A stretch of 64,000 nt of DNA from Hofstenia miamia (taxonomy: Eukaryota; Xenacoelomorpha; Acoela; Hofsteniidae): the NCBI GenBank assembly GCA_900660155.1, contig CABFPE010000499.1, positions 153,897 through 217,896 of the forward strand. Reading direction: 5' to 3'. The notes beneath the pieces are model-generated. The model ran no database searches, was not told where the DNA came from, and saw only the letters and a program-made list of their open reading frames with translations. Positions 1 to 15,660 of this stretch are shown here, in pieces. Numbering within the stretch: the first letter of the stretch is position 1; each line of letters begins with the position of its first letter. A program made the translations under genes and the position numbers.

Positions 1-1794
1 ATATAACACTTTCACACAATAGAGATTAAGTCGAGTTGTGTCATGCCTTGAGTAAGCACTGAGCTAATGTAAGGTACACATAAGCTATCATGATTGAGCT
101 GAGAGGTGGCATTCAAGCATTGGAAGGAATGGTGAAATTGGATGTGGAGATCTGCTTTGGGCAGATGCCCACTGAAAGATCAATGCAGAGGTTACCACTT
201 TGGTTTGTCACCTAAAAAGTGAATAGTTAATTATGATTACGTAATGTAATAGAAGAAACTAAGCAAGCAGTAACATTTAGTAAATCCTTACCCACAATAA
301 CACAGTCAATGTTACAAGGTTACAGTGAATCAACAGTGATAAAGCCTGGTAGAGGATGTTACACCATCAAGAACCATGCACATCAATGCAATGGCCTGTG
401 CACTTGCTTATTCAACAATACAAAGAATTATCACACTATTCAAGAGAAGCTGAACTTCCTCTTTCATTTGATAAAGAATGTCAGACATTTGAATTAGAAT
501 GTTGCCACAAATCTGCAAAAATGGTAGTACATTTCATATGCAGTTGTGTATTTCTAACTAAGTCAATATTTTAGAATCCTGATATTAGTATGTCTTCCTC
601 TCTCACACTTGAATATTCCCCAACTACTACATCATCATCCTCAGATGATGATATTTCCAAACAATCTCCAGCATTATTTAGGATTGTAAAAAGAAAATAT
701 TGCAATTTTAAGCGTATTGGTTAATCACATCAATCTTCAAGATGCAAATTTTCCATAAATGAGCAAAATTTTAGAAGTACTATTGTAATGTAAATATTGG
801 CTGTGCAATAATAAAATTCCCAATATTTTTAATAATTTGGAATCTGCCATCAGTTGAGTTATATCTGTTTATTTAACTGAGTCATCTGTTTTATTGAAAA
901 AATTCATTTATTTCTATGGTCACAAGATTGTGCAATCCCATATCCCTTCAAATTTCCAATTCAATTTTTCAGAAGTGAATTTTATCATTGACTGTTTTGA
1001 AATCCATATTCAGAAACCTGATACTAATGCTCAACATGGTTGTCATATAAAAATAGAAATACCATTAAGTATTATATGTCTTGTGCACCAGATGACCACA
1101 AAATTCCATATCAGATGGTTATGGTGGAAGGAATTTCAGATATTGAGCTGTTTGAGCAATTTTGCTATTTAAAATGTTTGTCTCCAAAGTCACAAGTTTT
1201 GGCAGATCAAGCTTTAAAGTCACTAGATTCATTGCAAATCATTGAAAGGTTTCACACTTTAGAGACCCCCATCTGTTTTAAGCAAAACATACTATCTAAA
1301 ACTGATTCATTATTTAATAAATGATTAGCTGCATGTTGAATCAATGTAGAAAGAGCAGTTAGAAGAGTTTGGGAATTTAATTCACTTAGTTCTTATGTGC
1401 AGTTTCCCATAAATCAATTTCAAATATGGATCATTTTTGCACAATTGCCTGTGCTCTTTGCAATTTACAGCCTAGAAATTAAAATGTCTCTCCCATTTCT
1501 TGAGCAGATTGAGCTCTGCTCTCTACAAGATGTATTCCCTCCCAAATCAATTTAATTGAAACTAATTTTTTATTTGTCTCAGCATGCATGATGTTAAAAA
1601 TATTTGTTATGTATGCTATATTACATATGCTTACAACATTGCTGACCAGGGTTAGAATGCAATACATTTTCTAGTTTACAGCTTCTTATTTGGAATGCCA
1701 ACACAAAATATTCCAGCATTCTTTCAGCCATCAGCATCTGTAACTGGATTTGTGCTAGTACTTGGGGGTTAACTTAAAGGTATCATCATAATAG
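1..1794. other. Unresolved sequence, possibly decayed internal part of a retroelement
   Basis: Short interrupted reading frames run on the plus strand from about 310 to 1324, including a serine/aspartate-rich patch near 600-660. None matches a family I know. It lies directly left of LTR-like sequence, so it may belong to the same old element, but that is inference from position only. Confidence 0.3.
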
Positions 1795-4700
1795 TGTAGA
1801 GTCACTTGGGACCTTATTTTTATTATTTTCAGCACTCTGGAATAGTGTTATGTCTTTTGACATCTTGATACTTTTGATTCACTGCTACCTTATTTGTATC
1901 AATTTCTTTTAATCAATTTTAGAATTTCAAGTGTATCTAATTTGATAGTGTTAGTTTTTGTCCCCTTGATTTAAATTATGTGTGATTGTTCATTTAACTT
2001 TGCAAGGGAAACTGTGCTTTGAAATTGTAAGCAAGTCAGGTAATATTGTAGAGTCACTCATGGCCTCTTTTTTCTTTACCTTAATTTTTAGGGGACTCTA
2101 AAATTAATTTAGTGCTATTCTTTTAATTAATTGTTAATTTTGTCAATTTTTGATTATTTCAAACCTATGTTTCAAACTTAATGATTGTCGCCTCAGAGCT
2201 TTTGTATTGTGTGTAATAGCTCAGTTAATTCTGTGAGGGAAAACTAATTTTTGTAAATCTGTAAATATTTACTAACTCTTGTATAAATAGGGACTTACAA
2301 TGTAGGCAAATGTCAAATAAATTTTGTTCTTGCTAGATACCATTTGCTTTTTATTTTTATTATATTTCATTAACCATTTTAGCTCTGGTATGAATTTTAT
2401 AATAATGAAATAGTAAGATCCAGCAATAATGTAGGAGAACTCCTCTGTGCCTGGGGTGATAACTTGCTCCTTGACAGATGTGAGCCTATTTTGTGGTTGC
2501 TTTAGGGCTATGTGTAAGCATAGGGAATAAGATTACAACATCTATCCATCAAACATGCACAAATTAAAACACACCTTGAATATACTATGCCATTGGCATA
2601 CATGAATATGTGGTAGCTACACGTTATTTACTATCTTATTACATGAGCTGAGTAGATAAACCCGGAGATAAATTATTTGTATTGAACTAGAAATTACAAC
2701 TTGAGACACACAATTAGCAACTTGGATTTGTAAGGATGGATTCAAATGGCTTGGCTTTGGCAAGATGCCATGTGAATTGGTCACTACTTTAACTGTCTTG
2801 GAATTAATTTTTTCTACAATGAAATTGGCAAATTATCAATCTTCAATTGTTTTGTTAGAGCATGGGATGCTCTCAGTGATGGTAATCTTCTGCTACCTTC
2901 ATACTGCTTGAGCTGCTAGATGCACCCCATGATTCTACAATAAGTTACAGATTTTTGTAATAAATATCTGAGACAATGTAGTGAAAGGCACAATAAATTC
3001 AACTTCCTTCTACTGTGTTTGATCTTTGCAATTATTTATTTATTAGCCCCTTTTAGATTTCATTGATCAAAGATTTTGTTAATGATAATTATTGTGTAAG
3101 ATCCAGCAACAATTCAGGAGGAAACTGCACCAGGTCAAGGGCAAAAAATAGCTATTTAACAGTGACAGGCTGAATTGTGGCCACTTTAGGTTATGGTTAC
3201 AAGTAGGAAATAACATCTTTTATTTGATCTGTTCATACATGCACTTAAATTAACACCTTGCAAATATACTATGCCATTGGTGAATGTGATTGCACAGCAA
3301 TTATGTGCCTGTTATTTATTATTTATTTACATGAGCTGAGATAAGAGAACACTGAGATAAATTGTTTATTGAGCTAGAAATTACTACTAGAGACACACAA
3401 TTAGCACCTTGGTGAGTGAGGATGGCTTCAAAGGTTTGGCTTCAGCATGATGTTGTGTGAGTTGGTCACTGCTGGAGTTCTTTTTGGAATGGAATTTCTT
3501 TGTCTGTTAGGGAAATCAGTGAACCACCAATGTAACTGTTTTGTTGGAATGTGGGTCACTCTCTGCTATGGTAGACTTTGCAACCTTTGACCTAAACTCT
3601 TGAGTTACATAGTACTGCTAGAGTAGCCAGAGCTCCCCTGTGATTCTACAAAAGGGGATCACTCTATTGCTCTTTCTAAGACACTTAATGTAGAGTCACT
3701 TGGGGCCCTCATTTTTCAATTTTAATTAATTCTGTAATTTTGAGCTAAATACTACTCTAATTTTAGCTAATGACGTCACATTGACGTAGGTTATTTTGTC
3801 ACTCATTTTTGTAGTGTAGTAATATGATCTTATATTTGTTTATCCCCTTGAAATTGTGTGATGTGTTATTGCTCTTTAATTTTGTGAGGGAAAAGGGCGA
3901 TTGCAAAAGTGTAAACAATTACAGGTAATAATTCTCAATTATTTTGTATAAATACTTTGAGAAAACTGTACTGAGGACATGAATAAACTTTGTCTCACTC
4001 AACTGCATTTGGTTTTTGCTTCTATTAATTACTGCTAACCCCTTTTTTAGGCATTATGTCATTCATAATAGATGCTTAAGTCTCTGGCAACAATTTGGGA
4101 GTTAATCCTCCAAGTTTAGGGCAACAACATGATTTATTCCAGCAGGCAGCCAAAATCATGGATGAAATTATGTTAGGTATACAATTACATGTAGAGAATA
4201 AGAACTTTTTATTGACTGTTGCAATTTGAACAGGCACACTATAACTTTACACTTTGATGCTAATAAGCAGTCAGTAAACGTGAATGCATGGCAACTACAT
4301 GCTATTATTACATTATTACATGAGCTGAGAAATAACAAAAAATGTGAACTGTTTCATTGATCTAGAAATTAAGAACTTGAGACAAGTAGTGTAGCGCCTT
4401 TTCCAACTTTGGAATTCTCTTCATGGATACCACTTCAGCATGATGCCATGTGAGTTGGTCATTGTTGGAAGTAAGTTCTCAGTGGATCTTTACTGTTACT
4501 TTGTTACAATGGCAAGTTACCAATATCTTTGTTTTTCTGTTAGAATACTGGTCATTTACAATGATGGTAGCCTTTGCAACCTTCTGTTCAACCATTGAGT
4601 TTCCCAGTACCACTGTAATAGTCTGAGCTCCTGCAATTCTACTTTAATTTCAATTACATAGTCATATGAGAACCCATCAGGAGTAGCTGCCAAAATCAGA
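1795..4700 (+). repeat. LTR-retroelement fossil array (LTR-like units and internal 5'-region copies)
   Basis: LTR-like units begin with TGTAGAGTCACT at 1795, 2047 and 3689. The later two run about 350-370 bp and contain GTATAAATA (TATA-like) and then AATAAA shortly before their ends. The unit at 1795 is cut by the unit at 2047. Each LTR-like unit or tail is followed by a related segment of roughly 600 bp (starting near 2400, 3090 and 4075) sharing the phrases TACATGAGCTGAG and GTGAGTTGGTCA. A lone LTR tail lies near 2965-3060. This looks like successive insertion or recombination of one LTR-retrotransposon family. It is broken and old; the copies differ substantially from one another. No coding part is recognisable, so the superfamily is not assigned. 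Confidence 0.5.
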
Positions 4701-5590
4701 TATACATTACACAAATACAAACCACAGTTGTTAATCTAAAATGAATTTGCATATATATTTCATGTTAATTTATTCATAAATATATATTTTATCTGGGTAT
4801 AATAATTTAGTTTTAGTACTAGCTATTATGTAAACATTCTGCAACCTCAATTCCATGAACAGTGGAAACAAGCTCTATTATGTTCTGCTGAAATAAGAGG
4901 CTTCTTTTCATATCTTGTGTTAGCAAGATCTTCCCTCCTAACACTTTATTCACAAAACCACCTTCTGGTGTTGAACATCTTGACATCTCATAAATGATTG
5001 ATGCTGTTATGTACCTGAACATAAATTTCGTCCATGTTTTATATCTTGATTGGCTCATTGTCTCCTGTTCCAAGTCTTGTAAAATGGAAAAATGGTAGGA
5101 AATACTGATGCTAAAGAATATTCAACATGCTGCAAAAAATCATCTGTAGGACTTTTAATGTGTGTTGTAAAAGATATTATTAGCATATATATGTGCACTC
5201 TGGACAAAATGTTTCAAGATTTGAGCTTAGCAAGCAACAAACTTGGGGACAGAAAGTTTCTCATCAATAAATTCAGAATTTTGCAAATTTAGGGAATTAG
5301 GGTTTGAGAAACTCAAGGAATCTGAGAAATTTGATGCCTAAATATTTGTTAGTAGAATTCAACCAAAAAAATTTTACTTTGATGAAAGAAGCCTTTGCAA
5401 GAGACAGGTGTGATTCTCTCCAATAGCATTTGACATCTGTTGTAGAAGGTTCAACAATTCAACAATACAACTACATAATAAATGCAACTAAATGTTTACA
5501 TCCCCCTGCTTGGGCAACACACCCCCTATATGTCACAGACAATATCTCAAAATTTCTTTCATCCACTTCTTTATTATGGGGAGAAGCCAA
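4701..5590. other. AT-rich sequence with one unrecognised minus-strand reading frame
   Basis: A minus-strand frame at 4819-5073 encodes 84 residues with a helical, non-repetitive look (for example FRYITASIIYEMSR). I find no family match and no supporting splice context that I trust. The rest shows nothing recognisable. Confidence 0.2.
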
Positions 5591-5900
5591 TATATTTTTT
5601 GCTGGAAGATTACTATATGGAAAGTAAATTAATAGAAAAAATTTTTAATGCATATCCAATGTTAGTTAGGTATTATAAATGTTATATAATACTTTGATTA
5701 AAAATTTTTAAAAATCCAGTTGTCCCCTTTTGGCTATATTACTGTGGGAATGTTTAAAAGATGGTATCTGACATCATAAAATTTAAATAAAAAATGCTGT
5801 TTTTTTCAAAAATAAAAAGTGATTAAAGTTTGGTCACCTACTATGTGCCATTTTCTATTAATTTACTTTCCATATAGCAAACTTCCAGGAAAAAATAAAT
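5591..5900. mobile_element. MITE-like inverted-repeat element
   Basis: About 47 bp at 5594-5640 returns inverted at about 5848-5897. Both arms share TATATGGAAAGTAAATTAATA, with few mismatches. The 200-bp centre is AT-rich and non-coding. Terminal inverted repeats of this length around a short non-coding core are typical of a non-autonomous DNA transposon. The exact ends, target duplication and superfamily are not clear. Confidence 0.55.
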
Positions 5901-7580
5901 TAGCTGCAAGACCCTCATTGCCTTGAAAATCAGGGTTTTCAATTACTCAGAATGGTACAAGCTCAAACTGAGTTAGTAAAACTTGATCAGAAAAACTTGG
6001 AAAGGAAATCATTGATACTCAAACTTAAGTCCAATAAAAAATCCACATTAAGTTTGTTAAAATATGATTCTTTAAATTTTGTCAATCACAAATAAGGAGT
6101 TTTTAGTTTATGAGAACCTTAATTGTTATAAAATACATATTGTTTTACTCTAATAAATTCAGAATTTGAAAAATCTTTATCAAAGTCAGAATTCAAAAAA
6201 ATACTCTAACTTAAACTTAAACTGTAAAACTCACTTGGACAGATTAACTCAAACACTTCTCAAAAACTCTGTTTAAAATACTGCAAAAAATACTTTTTGA
6301 TTCAAAAACTAAGAGTTTTGTACAATTTTAGAAAAGTAAAAAAGCCATATCTCAAAACTTTCTAAAGTCAATATATTAAATATTGCTAATAGGGAATGCA
6401 TTGCTGATTTATTTTGAAAGAAATTAGGATAAAAAACCTTTTGAATGGAGCAGAACATTAGCAAACCCAATTTACATTCTACTTAAGGAAGCATCATCAA
6501 AGAAGCTTGGCTCTACAAGTTTATGAGCAATGGGTTTAGGCTGACTCAATACTGGATATGCACTGCCTATCCTACTCAAAATGTTTCATTGTACTCTTGA
6601 ATTTTGTCCATTTTTGTTTGACATCACATGATTCAAGAATGTGGTGACTGTTAGAGAATTGGAAGCATAGGGAGAACACCATAATTATTGTGTGCTTTGT
6701 TACTTAAAACCTCAAGATTAATGGCTACAGTTTATTGTGACTTGCTAATGTGAGTCTAACTTATATTACTTCAGAAACATAGTTTCTAGGTTTATTTTGT
6801 ACTTAACAATATTAATTATTTGTTTAGTTTTTCAGCACCATTGTTTTATATATTAGGATAACTACTGTTGAGCAAATTTAACTAAAGAATGATTTTTATA
6901 TAGTCTCTCAACCAACCTCAGTAACAGCTTAAGGATTAGGCTTTAAGCTTAGTAAAGAGTGTTTGCTGATTAGAACTACTTGCTCAAGTAAAACTAATTG
7001 AATTTGCTACATTAAAAAACATTAGTTGAATTAATGTTTTGAAAAGTTTTCACAATCATTAAGTTGAAATATAAACAGAAAAATATCAAATAATCTTTTA
7101 TTTTTATATCTGTTATATTTATTAGATTGCAACTGGGCATTCAATAAGAATGATTTACTTTACATGTAAACATAAGGACTTGTTGCTTATCTGAAAGTTT
7201 CAGAAATCTAATCATAAAAACTACTACAGCTTTGCCTAAGTTTATGCCTATACCTTGTATACAAAATGCTTTAAAAACATTGGGAATTAGGACATTCAAT
7301 AGTAATCTCAAATATCAATTGTAAGAAATTAGTTCTAACTGTAAACTTATTTGCAAATATAAACAAGGTACAAAAACTCTTGCAAAAGTCAGATACAGTA
7401 CTGGAAATATTTATATGACCACCTCGGTATTTTGAATAAATAATGAACATTCATTGGATAGAGTGTGCCTAAGACTATATCTAAGTGTTACTTTGATTGA
7501 GAAAGGAAAATCTGTATGTCTAATGCCCTACAATATGTAGAATAGCAATTGGCTATTAATTTTTAATCAAAATTAAAAAG
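5901..7580. other. AT-rich intergenic sequence
   Basis: No gene is visible. Stretches rich in AACTTAAG- and GAGTTTT-like words (around 5930-6350) resemble sequence near 9350-9500 and 25170-25460, suggesting a diffuse old repeat, but I could not define a unit. Confidence 0.35.
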
Positions 7581-8828
7581 CTGGTATTGGAAAAATGTAT
7601 TTGAACACCTGAAAAAATTTTAATAAATGAGAAAATCAAAAAAATATATTCAAAATATGATACATAAAATAATATTTGATGCATTATTAGCACTTAGTAA
7701 CAAATTCTCTCTTCTAGTCCTTTGTATTGCATCCCTTTGAGCAAATAACAGCTTCAATGAAATCAGGGATTGAAGCAAAAAGGCTTTCAATAAAGCTGTT
7801 GGGAATTGTATAAAATACTTTCTTTACTGCAGTCTACAGTTCATCCTCAGTGTTAAGATTATGATGTCCAATTTGATATTTGACCTCTTTCCACATATTT
7901 TTGATAGTGTTAAGGTCTAGAGATTGGGCAGGCCAGTCAGCAAGGATAGCAACCCTATTATTGTGGAAGAAGTTCTTCATATCTTTTGAGGTATGACATA
8001 GCACCATCCTGCTGATATATTGAATAACTTGTAAGGAGTGGCAAGAGTTACTTTTCTAGAATTCCAGTGTATTGAGAGCTTCAGAGTGTACCAGTGATGT
8101 GAACAATCTGTGAAAGCCATACTTCCATATTACACCCCATACTATTACAGACTTCCAACCATATTTCATGGTCCCCCACATAATTTGATGTAAGAATCTG
8201 AAATTTTGCTCAGTTGGTCTCTTTATCAACATTCTCTTTGATGAGTATAGCTCAAGTCTTGACTCAACTGAAAATTTAACATTAGACCAATGTTCAGAAA
8301 AAATGTCTCTCATCATCTTGGCCCACCCCACCAGTATAATCTTTGCTTTTAGGATAATGGGTTTCTGGGTACCAAAAAAGTCCCAATTGAGTACTGCTTC
8401 AGAATGTTTCACACACTTCTTGCTGTCACAAGGTGACCATCAAGCCATTCCTTATGAAGTTCTACTGAAATTTTCCTGAGATTTTGTTTTAAAAAGGCAC
8501 ACAAGAGCTGATTGGGAGGTTTTGGAGGTCTTCTTCTATCTTCTAAACTTTGATTTAGGGGCAATGATGTTTTCAGATGTTAAATGTCTGATGTTATCCC
8601 CAACAGTTCTTGAAGGTCACTCTACAAGTCAGGCTATATTATGTTGACTCATCCTCTCCAAATGTTTGGAGATGGCAAGAGATGTGTAACCAAGCATCAT
8701 ATATGGTGAAGAAAGACTGTTATTTGACTTTTTCAAAATAAATAGACTGAAAAAACTCAAACAATGAAATTTTTTACAGATTCTGTGATTTGGTCTAAAG
8801 TGGCCAAATACATTTTTCCAAGAAAAGA
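7581..8828 (-). mobile_element. Decayed Tc1/mariner element with terminal inverted repeats
   Basis: The word TTGGAAAAATGTATTTG near 7587 recurs inverted near 8806-8822 and marks the terminal inverted repeats of a roughly 1.25-kb element. The minus-strand frame at 8056-8412 has Tc1 landmarks (WSNVKFSVESRLELY, then SVIVWGVIWKYG). Further downstream in other frames are a QQDG motif and DWPAQSLDLNTIKNMW. The first catalytic Asp (SDES in relatives) is Val, the last acidic residue is Lys, and the coding region shifts frame. It is therefore inactive. Confidence 0.85.
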
Positions 8829-11800
8829 TTAACTAACTACAAACATTGTAGCATTTCTCAACATTGATGAATTCCTCTTTATGCAACAGCAAATCTAATT
8901 TAAGAGTATGATATACTTGGCATACATTTCTTTGAAATTTTTATGACAAATCATGGATAACCAAATTCTTTTTTCAAGTACTGTATATGTTTTCTAACTA
9001 ACAAGATAAAATAATACAAAAATCATGATGCTTTAAGTGCAAATAAATATCTAAGATGTTTCTTAAATAATTAAAAGTAAGGTATTTTTAGTAAGCAGAC
9101 AGGTTTGATTATTAAATTTTGTAATTTAATAATAAAAATTTTAAGAGTACATAATTAACTGACTTTTCTATAACTTTTCCTGAACCTCATTTTTCTTAGG
9201 TCTCATGATGTAGTAACATTGGTGCTTTTTCTTAGTTCATGATTCTGATTAATTTCTCTTAAATTTAATATAGAAGCTAACCCACAAAAGTGTTATGTGC
9301 ATTCTAGTTTTCTGCTGAGTCATAACTTAGTTTTTCTTGCCATTGACTTCTCATCAAAAAGGTTTACAGATTAGTCTCATTTGTCAAATTAATTATTCTT
9401 TTTAATTAAAAATTTGAGCTTAACTGAGTTTTGAGAAGATGAAGGTGTATTTACTCAGAATTTAATCTCTCTAGTGAAAAGAGTGTATGAACAATTGTAT
9501 GGCCAAAAGTAATCACATGGCACCACTGTGAGATCTGTAAAGATGATACATAAATAAGGAAACTACTTCTACATGAAGATAAGCACTTAGGTTATCTTAT
9601 AGAAAGCTTTAGACAGTCATATGTACATTGCCTTGTTCATCTAACCTACAAGTAATAATTCTAAGGCAATGAGCAGAAGTAATTACAATATTACACAATG
9701 CAAGCTTAAGTATCATATATGTCCAGGATACTGAATTAGCCTTATTCCCATGGTCCTAACTTGATGTTTAGAACAAAGATATTTAATGCAGTCAACTAAA
9801 CTTAGATTAAATTCAATTATTAGGAGTTTTTCTGACAAATTTATTCTTGACTCTTGTTGAGAAAGTGTAAATTATCTAATAATTTAAGCAAACTTAGGTT
9901 GTCTAAGCTTAACAATAAAATTTCAAAGTTAAGTGAGAATGCTTTAAACAAACTTAAGTTAAATGAAGCTAAATTTACTAAGTAGGAAACCTATGACTGA
10001 ATTTAACAAGCTCATGGCTAAACCCAAACCTTGAACTTTTGTGAACTCAAAACCCTTAGTATTTCCCTAAATACTTAATCTGACAAAAATAAACAGTGAT
10101 GCATCTGGCTGCACATTTTTTACTAAGCAAGTCAAATGTAACAATTAGTTTAAGCCATAAAGTTTCAATTTAATGATGAAGAGGATTCAATTATCTAAGC
10201 AGAGATACACATAGATATTGCCACATTATTTAGTAAATTAACAATTAATTAATAGCTAGTTTTTGATTTAATCAAAATTTCCAGACTAACATTTATTTTC
10301 AGTATGAGTTAAAAAGAAGAAATGGAATGGGAGTCTCTATTTCAATTTTGTATTAGATAACTATCTACAGAAACACAAATATTTCATTCATGCACCAATG
10401 TGATTTTTAAAATTGTAACCTATAAAATTAAATAATCATTCACACAGAATTGAATCTTATTATAAAAATATAATTGTTAAAATCACTTAACAATGTATTT
10501 ATTTAGTGAATCACTAAGTTTCACAGCCCTACTTGAAGTCATAAATAAGTCCAGTAGAAGACTTTTCAATGATTTGTGTCAATGCAAATCCTTTAATAAT
10601 AATCAGCCCTGTCAAGTTATTGACAATTTATTATTAACAGATGCCAAATTCACATGTTATTTATATGCCTTTTAAAATAACTGCATTTTTACAAATTGCT
10701 TCAACCATTTTATTTGCCTTATCTTCATGATTTTTGAGTGAACATTGAATATTTCTGTTGAAAACCATCTAGATTTCTTGATATGTATTGTTGTAATGCT
10801 CAGTAGGCTCCAATTTGACTAGTGTATACAATCAGAAGCATTCATCATGTGAAAAAATCTTACATTAATTTAATTCAAATAATATGTAAATTTACATTAC
10901 TATGCAATCTATGTAAGCAATTTATTTTTTGAAAAAAAACAGTTCAGTAGAAATCTCTGATATTGATGGCAACAGTTAGTTTTATATTACTTAGTGCACC
11001 ACTTTGTATGCTAATTGATAATATCAATTGTAGATGTACATGAAGGTAAATGATTCACAAAATATATGTACATAGATAAACATATAGAAGAAAAAAATTT
11101 CTAGGTGTCAATAGGTATAATTTACTTTAAACCAATGTGCTTAAGAATTAAAATCAATAAAAAATAATCATGCTAAGTGCAATGAAATATGTTGGCCCAT
11201 TCCAATACTATGAAATTACATGAGATTGTGCCCTTGCCTATTTCTACTGCAAGCCCTACCCTAGCTGAATTTTTAATTTGCCTCTGTTTCATATGCAATA
11301 TCCTGATTGTAATTTACACAAAATCCATTACAATTTTTTATACAACTATATATAAAAAGTATAAATAAAGAATATATGAATATTGATTATATTACTAAAT
11401 ATTACACAATTACACTATCTATTTGTTTTTAAGAAAAATAGTAATATATTTGATTGTTGACAAAACAAATTTAATAACTCTATTTCTATATTCTAATGTT
11501 CTTTTAATAGAAATTCTCTATGCCATGATTGGTCAGCAAAAGGGTTATTATGTTTGATTATTATAAATGACTTGTAACATACAAAGAAAATATATGTATT
11601 TCAGACTGTTGAAGCATCCTGATTTTGTTAGAAGTATCCCTATTCTATATGAGACATCTCAAATCCTAATTTTAATATTAGGAGTAAAAAATTGGATGCA
11701 TATATATTCTCTATTAAACCCATTTAGTAGTTACCATCCTCTATATACATGCATAGCATTCAAATAATTTTAGTGATTATAATATTTGCTCATCAGGAAA

Positions 11801-12595
11801 AGTGACATTGAAGAATATTCAAAGTTGTATCATTCTAAATTAAATACTGACATTGACTGATTTTCACTTAATCCTTTAATAAATGTGCTATTAATTAGGG
11901 TAGCACAGAGTATTATACTTATGATTAACCTTCTTATAAAACAAATGTTGCTTTGTATTTCTTGTATAGGCATCTATATGTATGTACTACACATTATGAT
12001 TCATATTTTGTGTTTTGACTGAATATAAAAATTTAGGTAGTTCTTTGTCATTTCATTTTGGAACTTCCTAAGTTTTTGTTCAAAACTTTAACAAATAAAG
12101 AAATGTGTTGGACAGTTTGGTATTTCACAGTTAATATATACCATGATGGAAAATTTGAATAATCAAATATTTGAATTCAAATAATGAAAAGTAATTTTTA
12201 TTTTTAATTAATTGAATTATGACTATCATTTTTTTGATTTTTTGGCTTTAACAAATAATCAACAACAATTATATTATTGTTTCTCAAACACATTTGACCA
12301 ACTACTTTTTTAAATATCATGTGCCCTACCTAATTTCATGAAGCAATGTTTATTACAAGAAGAGAGCTTATTATTGAAGTTAGATTGCAATTTTTAATTT
12401 ATATACATTCATTTATTTTCTATAAATTGATATTTTTAAAGTTTTTTTCACTTCTATGATTTGCTCTATTTATAATTTCTAATTTGGTTTACGAAATTAA
12501 TTGGAAAATATTCAAATCAGTTTAAACCGGTGAAAGCCGCTTAGGACTTGTGAGTGCATGCTGCATTAACTTTGAAACTTGAAACTAATCTATTC
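8829..12595. other. AT-rich intergenic sequence upstream of Ran
   Basis: No gene is supported. At 9498-9530 a TATGGCCAAAAGTAATCACA stretch resembles a lone Tc1-type end. Base composition becomes less AT-biased from about 12,480, in the presumed promoter and 5' UTR of Ran. No clear TATA box decides a start site. Confidence 0.4.
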
Positions 12596-14544
<1,949 letters not shown>

Positions 14545-15660
14545 ACATTTTACAAAATTTAGTTTGAATAGAAAATTTCAGATTTGTTGTTTGTAGTACA
14601 GCATTTCCGGTTTTTAGTGTTTTCATTCTGGCTTTTAGTTTTTTTATAATTCAAATGAACCATTTTCTTACTATATTGCATGAACTCCCTAAATGCAATA
14701 TGCATGTAACTTGCCATTTGTTTCATTAGGTATTATCTCAATCACTATTTTGGAATGTAAACTCTTTACAATTAAGTTTATCTTAGGTAGTAATTTCTAC
14801 AAAATTGCTGCTTAGTAGTGTTAATTTGATTGATTTCCAATCGCGGTGACTCAATCTTCTAATTGTCGCAATCTTAATTTTATAGTGAGATTGTTAAATT
14901 TTAATTTTTAAAAGTTCAGTTGGTTTAAAATCCGTAATTGAGTTAGTGCACTGTTTCATGGTTTTTTTAATAATTCCTGTTGCTAAGACAATGTTTACCT
15001 TAATGTAGCATTACTGAGAAAGGATGTTGTCGTTTTTGAATATAAACAATTCACACTTATATACAATATTCTACATCACTAAATAGTTTAATTACGCTAA
15101 GTGAAAATTTGAAATACCGCGGCGTGAGTTTTGCCATTGCTCCTGCAGAATAAGAATAATTGAAATTCGGTCCGCTCTGTACTATGGTAAATTCGAATTT
15201 GGTGTACAGAGCATAAACCCCACTTTTTCTCCACGAATGTTTACAAGATGAGGCCGATTCTCAAATATGCTAATAAGCAGAACAAAATCTGTATACCAAA
15301 GTTTCCGGCTATTCCCCTATTAATTATATCGAATCAAAGAAGAAAGTCATTAATTAAAAATGAAATAGTCTCTAAAATTTCATTCAAAAATTACAATTAT
15401 GGAGGTCCAAAAGCAAAACCTTCAATTATTGACATATAGGGCATTTCTAACATTAAAATATTCCGAAATGATATCATTTCAAAGAAGTCATTGCTTCAAA
15501 AAATGAAATAGTCCGTAACAATTCCCATCGGAAAATGCATTTCTAGAACAAATTCTTCTTTCAAAAATGAGTAATGCTTGGCTAAAGTTGATATCTGCAG
15601 TATTTTCTGAGATATAGAGCATTGCTTCTGTTAAATGTTTCTGCTCCAAATATATATATG
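14545..15660. other. Ran downstream region with a perfect hairpin
   Basis: This is non-coding 3' flank of Ran. At 15174-15212 the arms GCTCTGTAC and GTACAGAGC enclose the palindrome AAATTCGAATTT. Repeated words such as AATGAAATAGTC occur near 15,368 and 15,502, suggesting a degraded short repeat. No further gene is seen. Confidence 0.4.

Noticed and set aside
9498-9530. A complete Tc1 element suggested by GGCCAAAAGTAATCACA
   Set aside because: Only one end-like stretch is visible, with no matching inverted partner or transposase frame.
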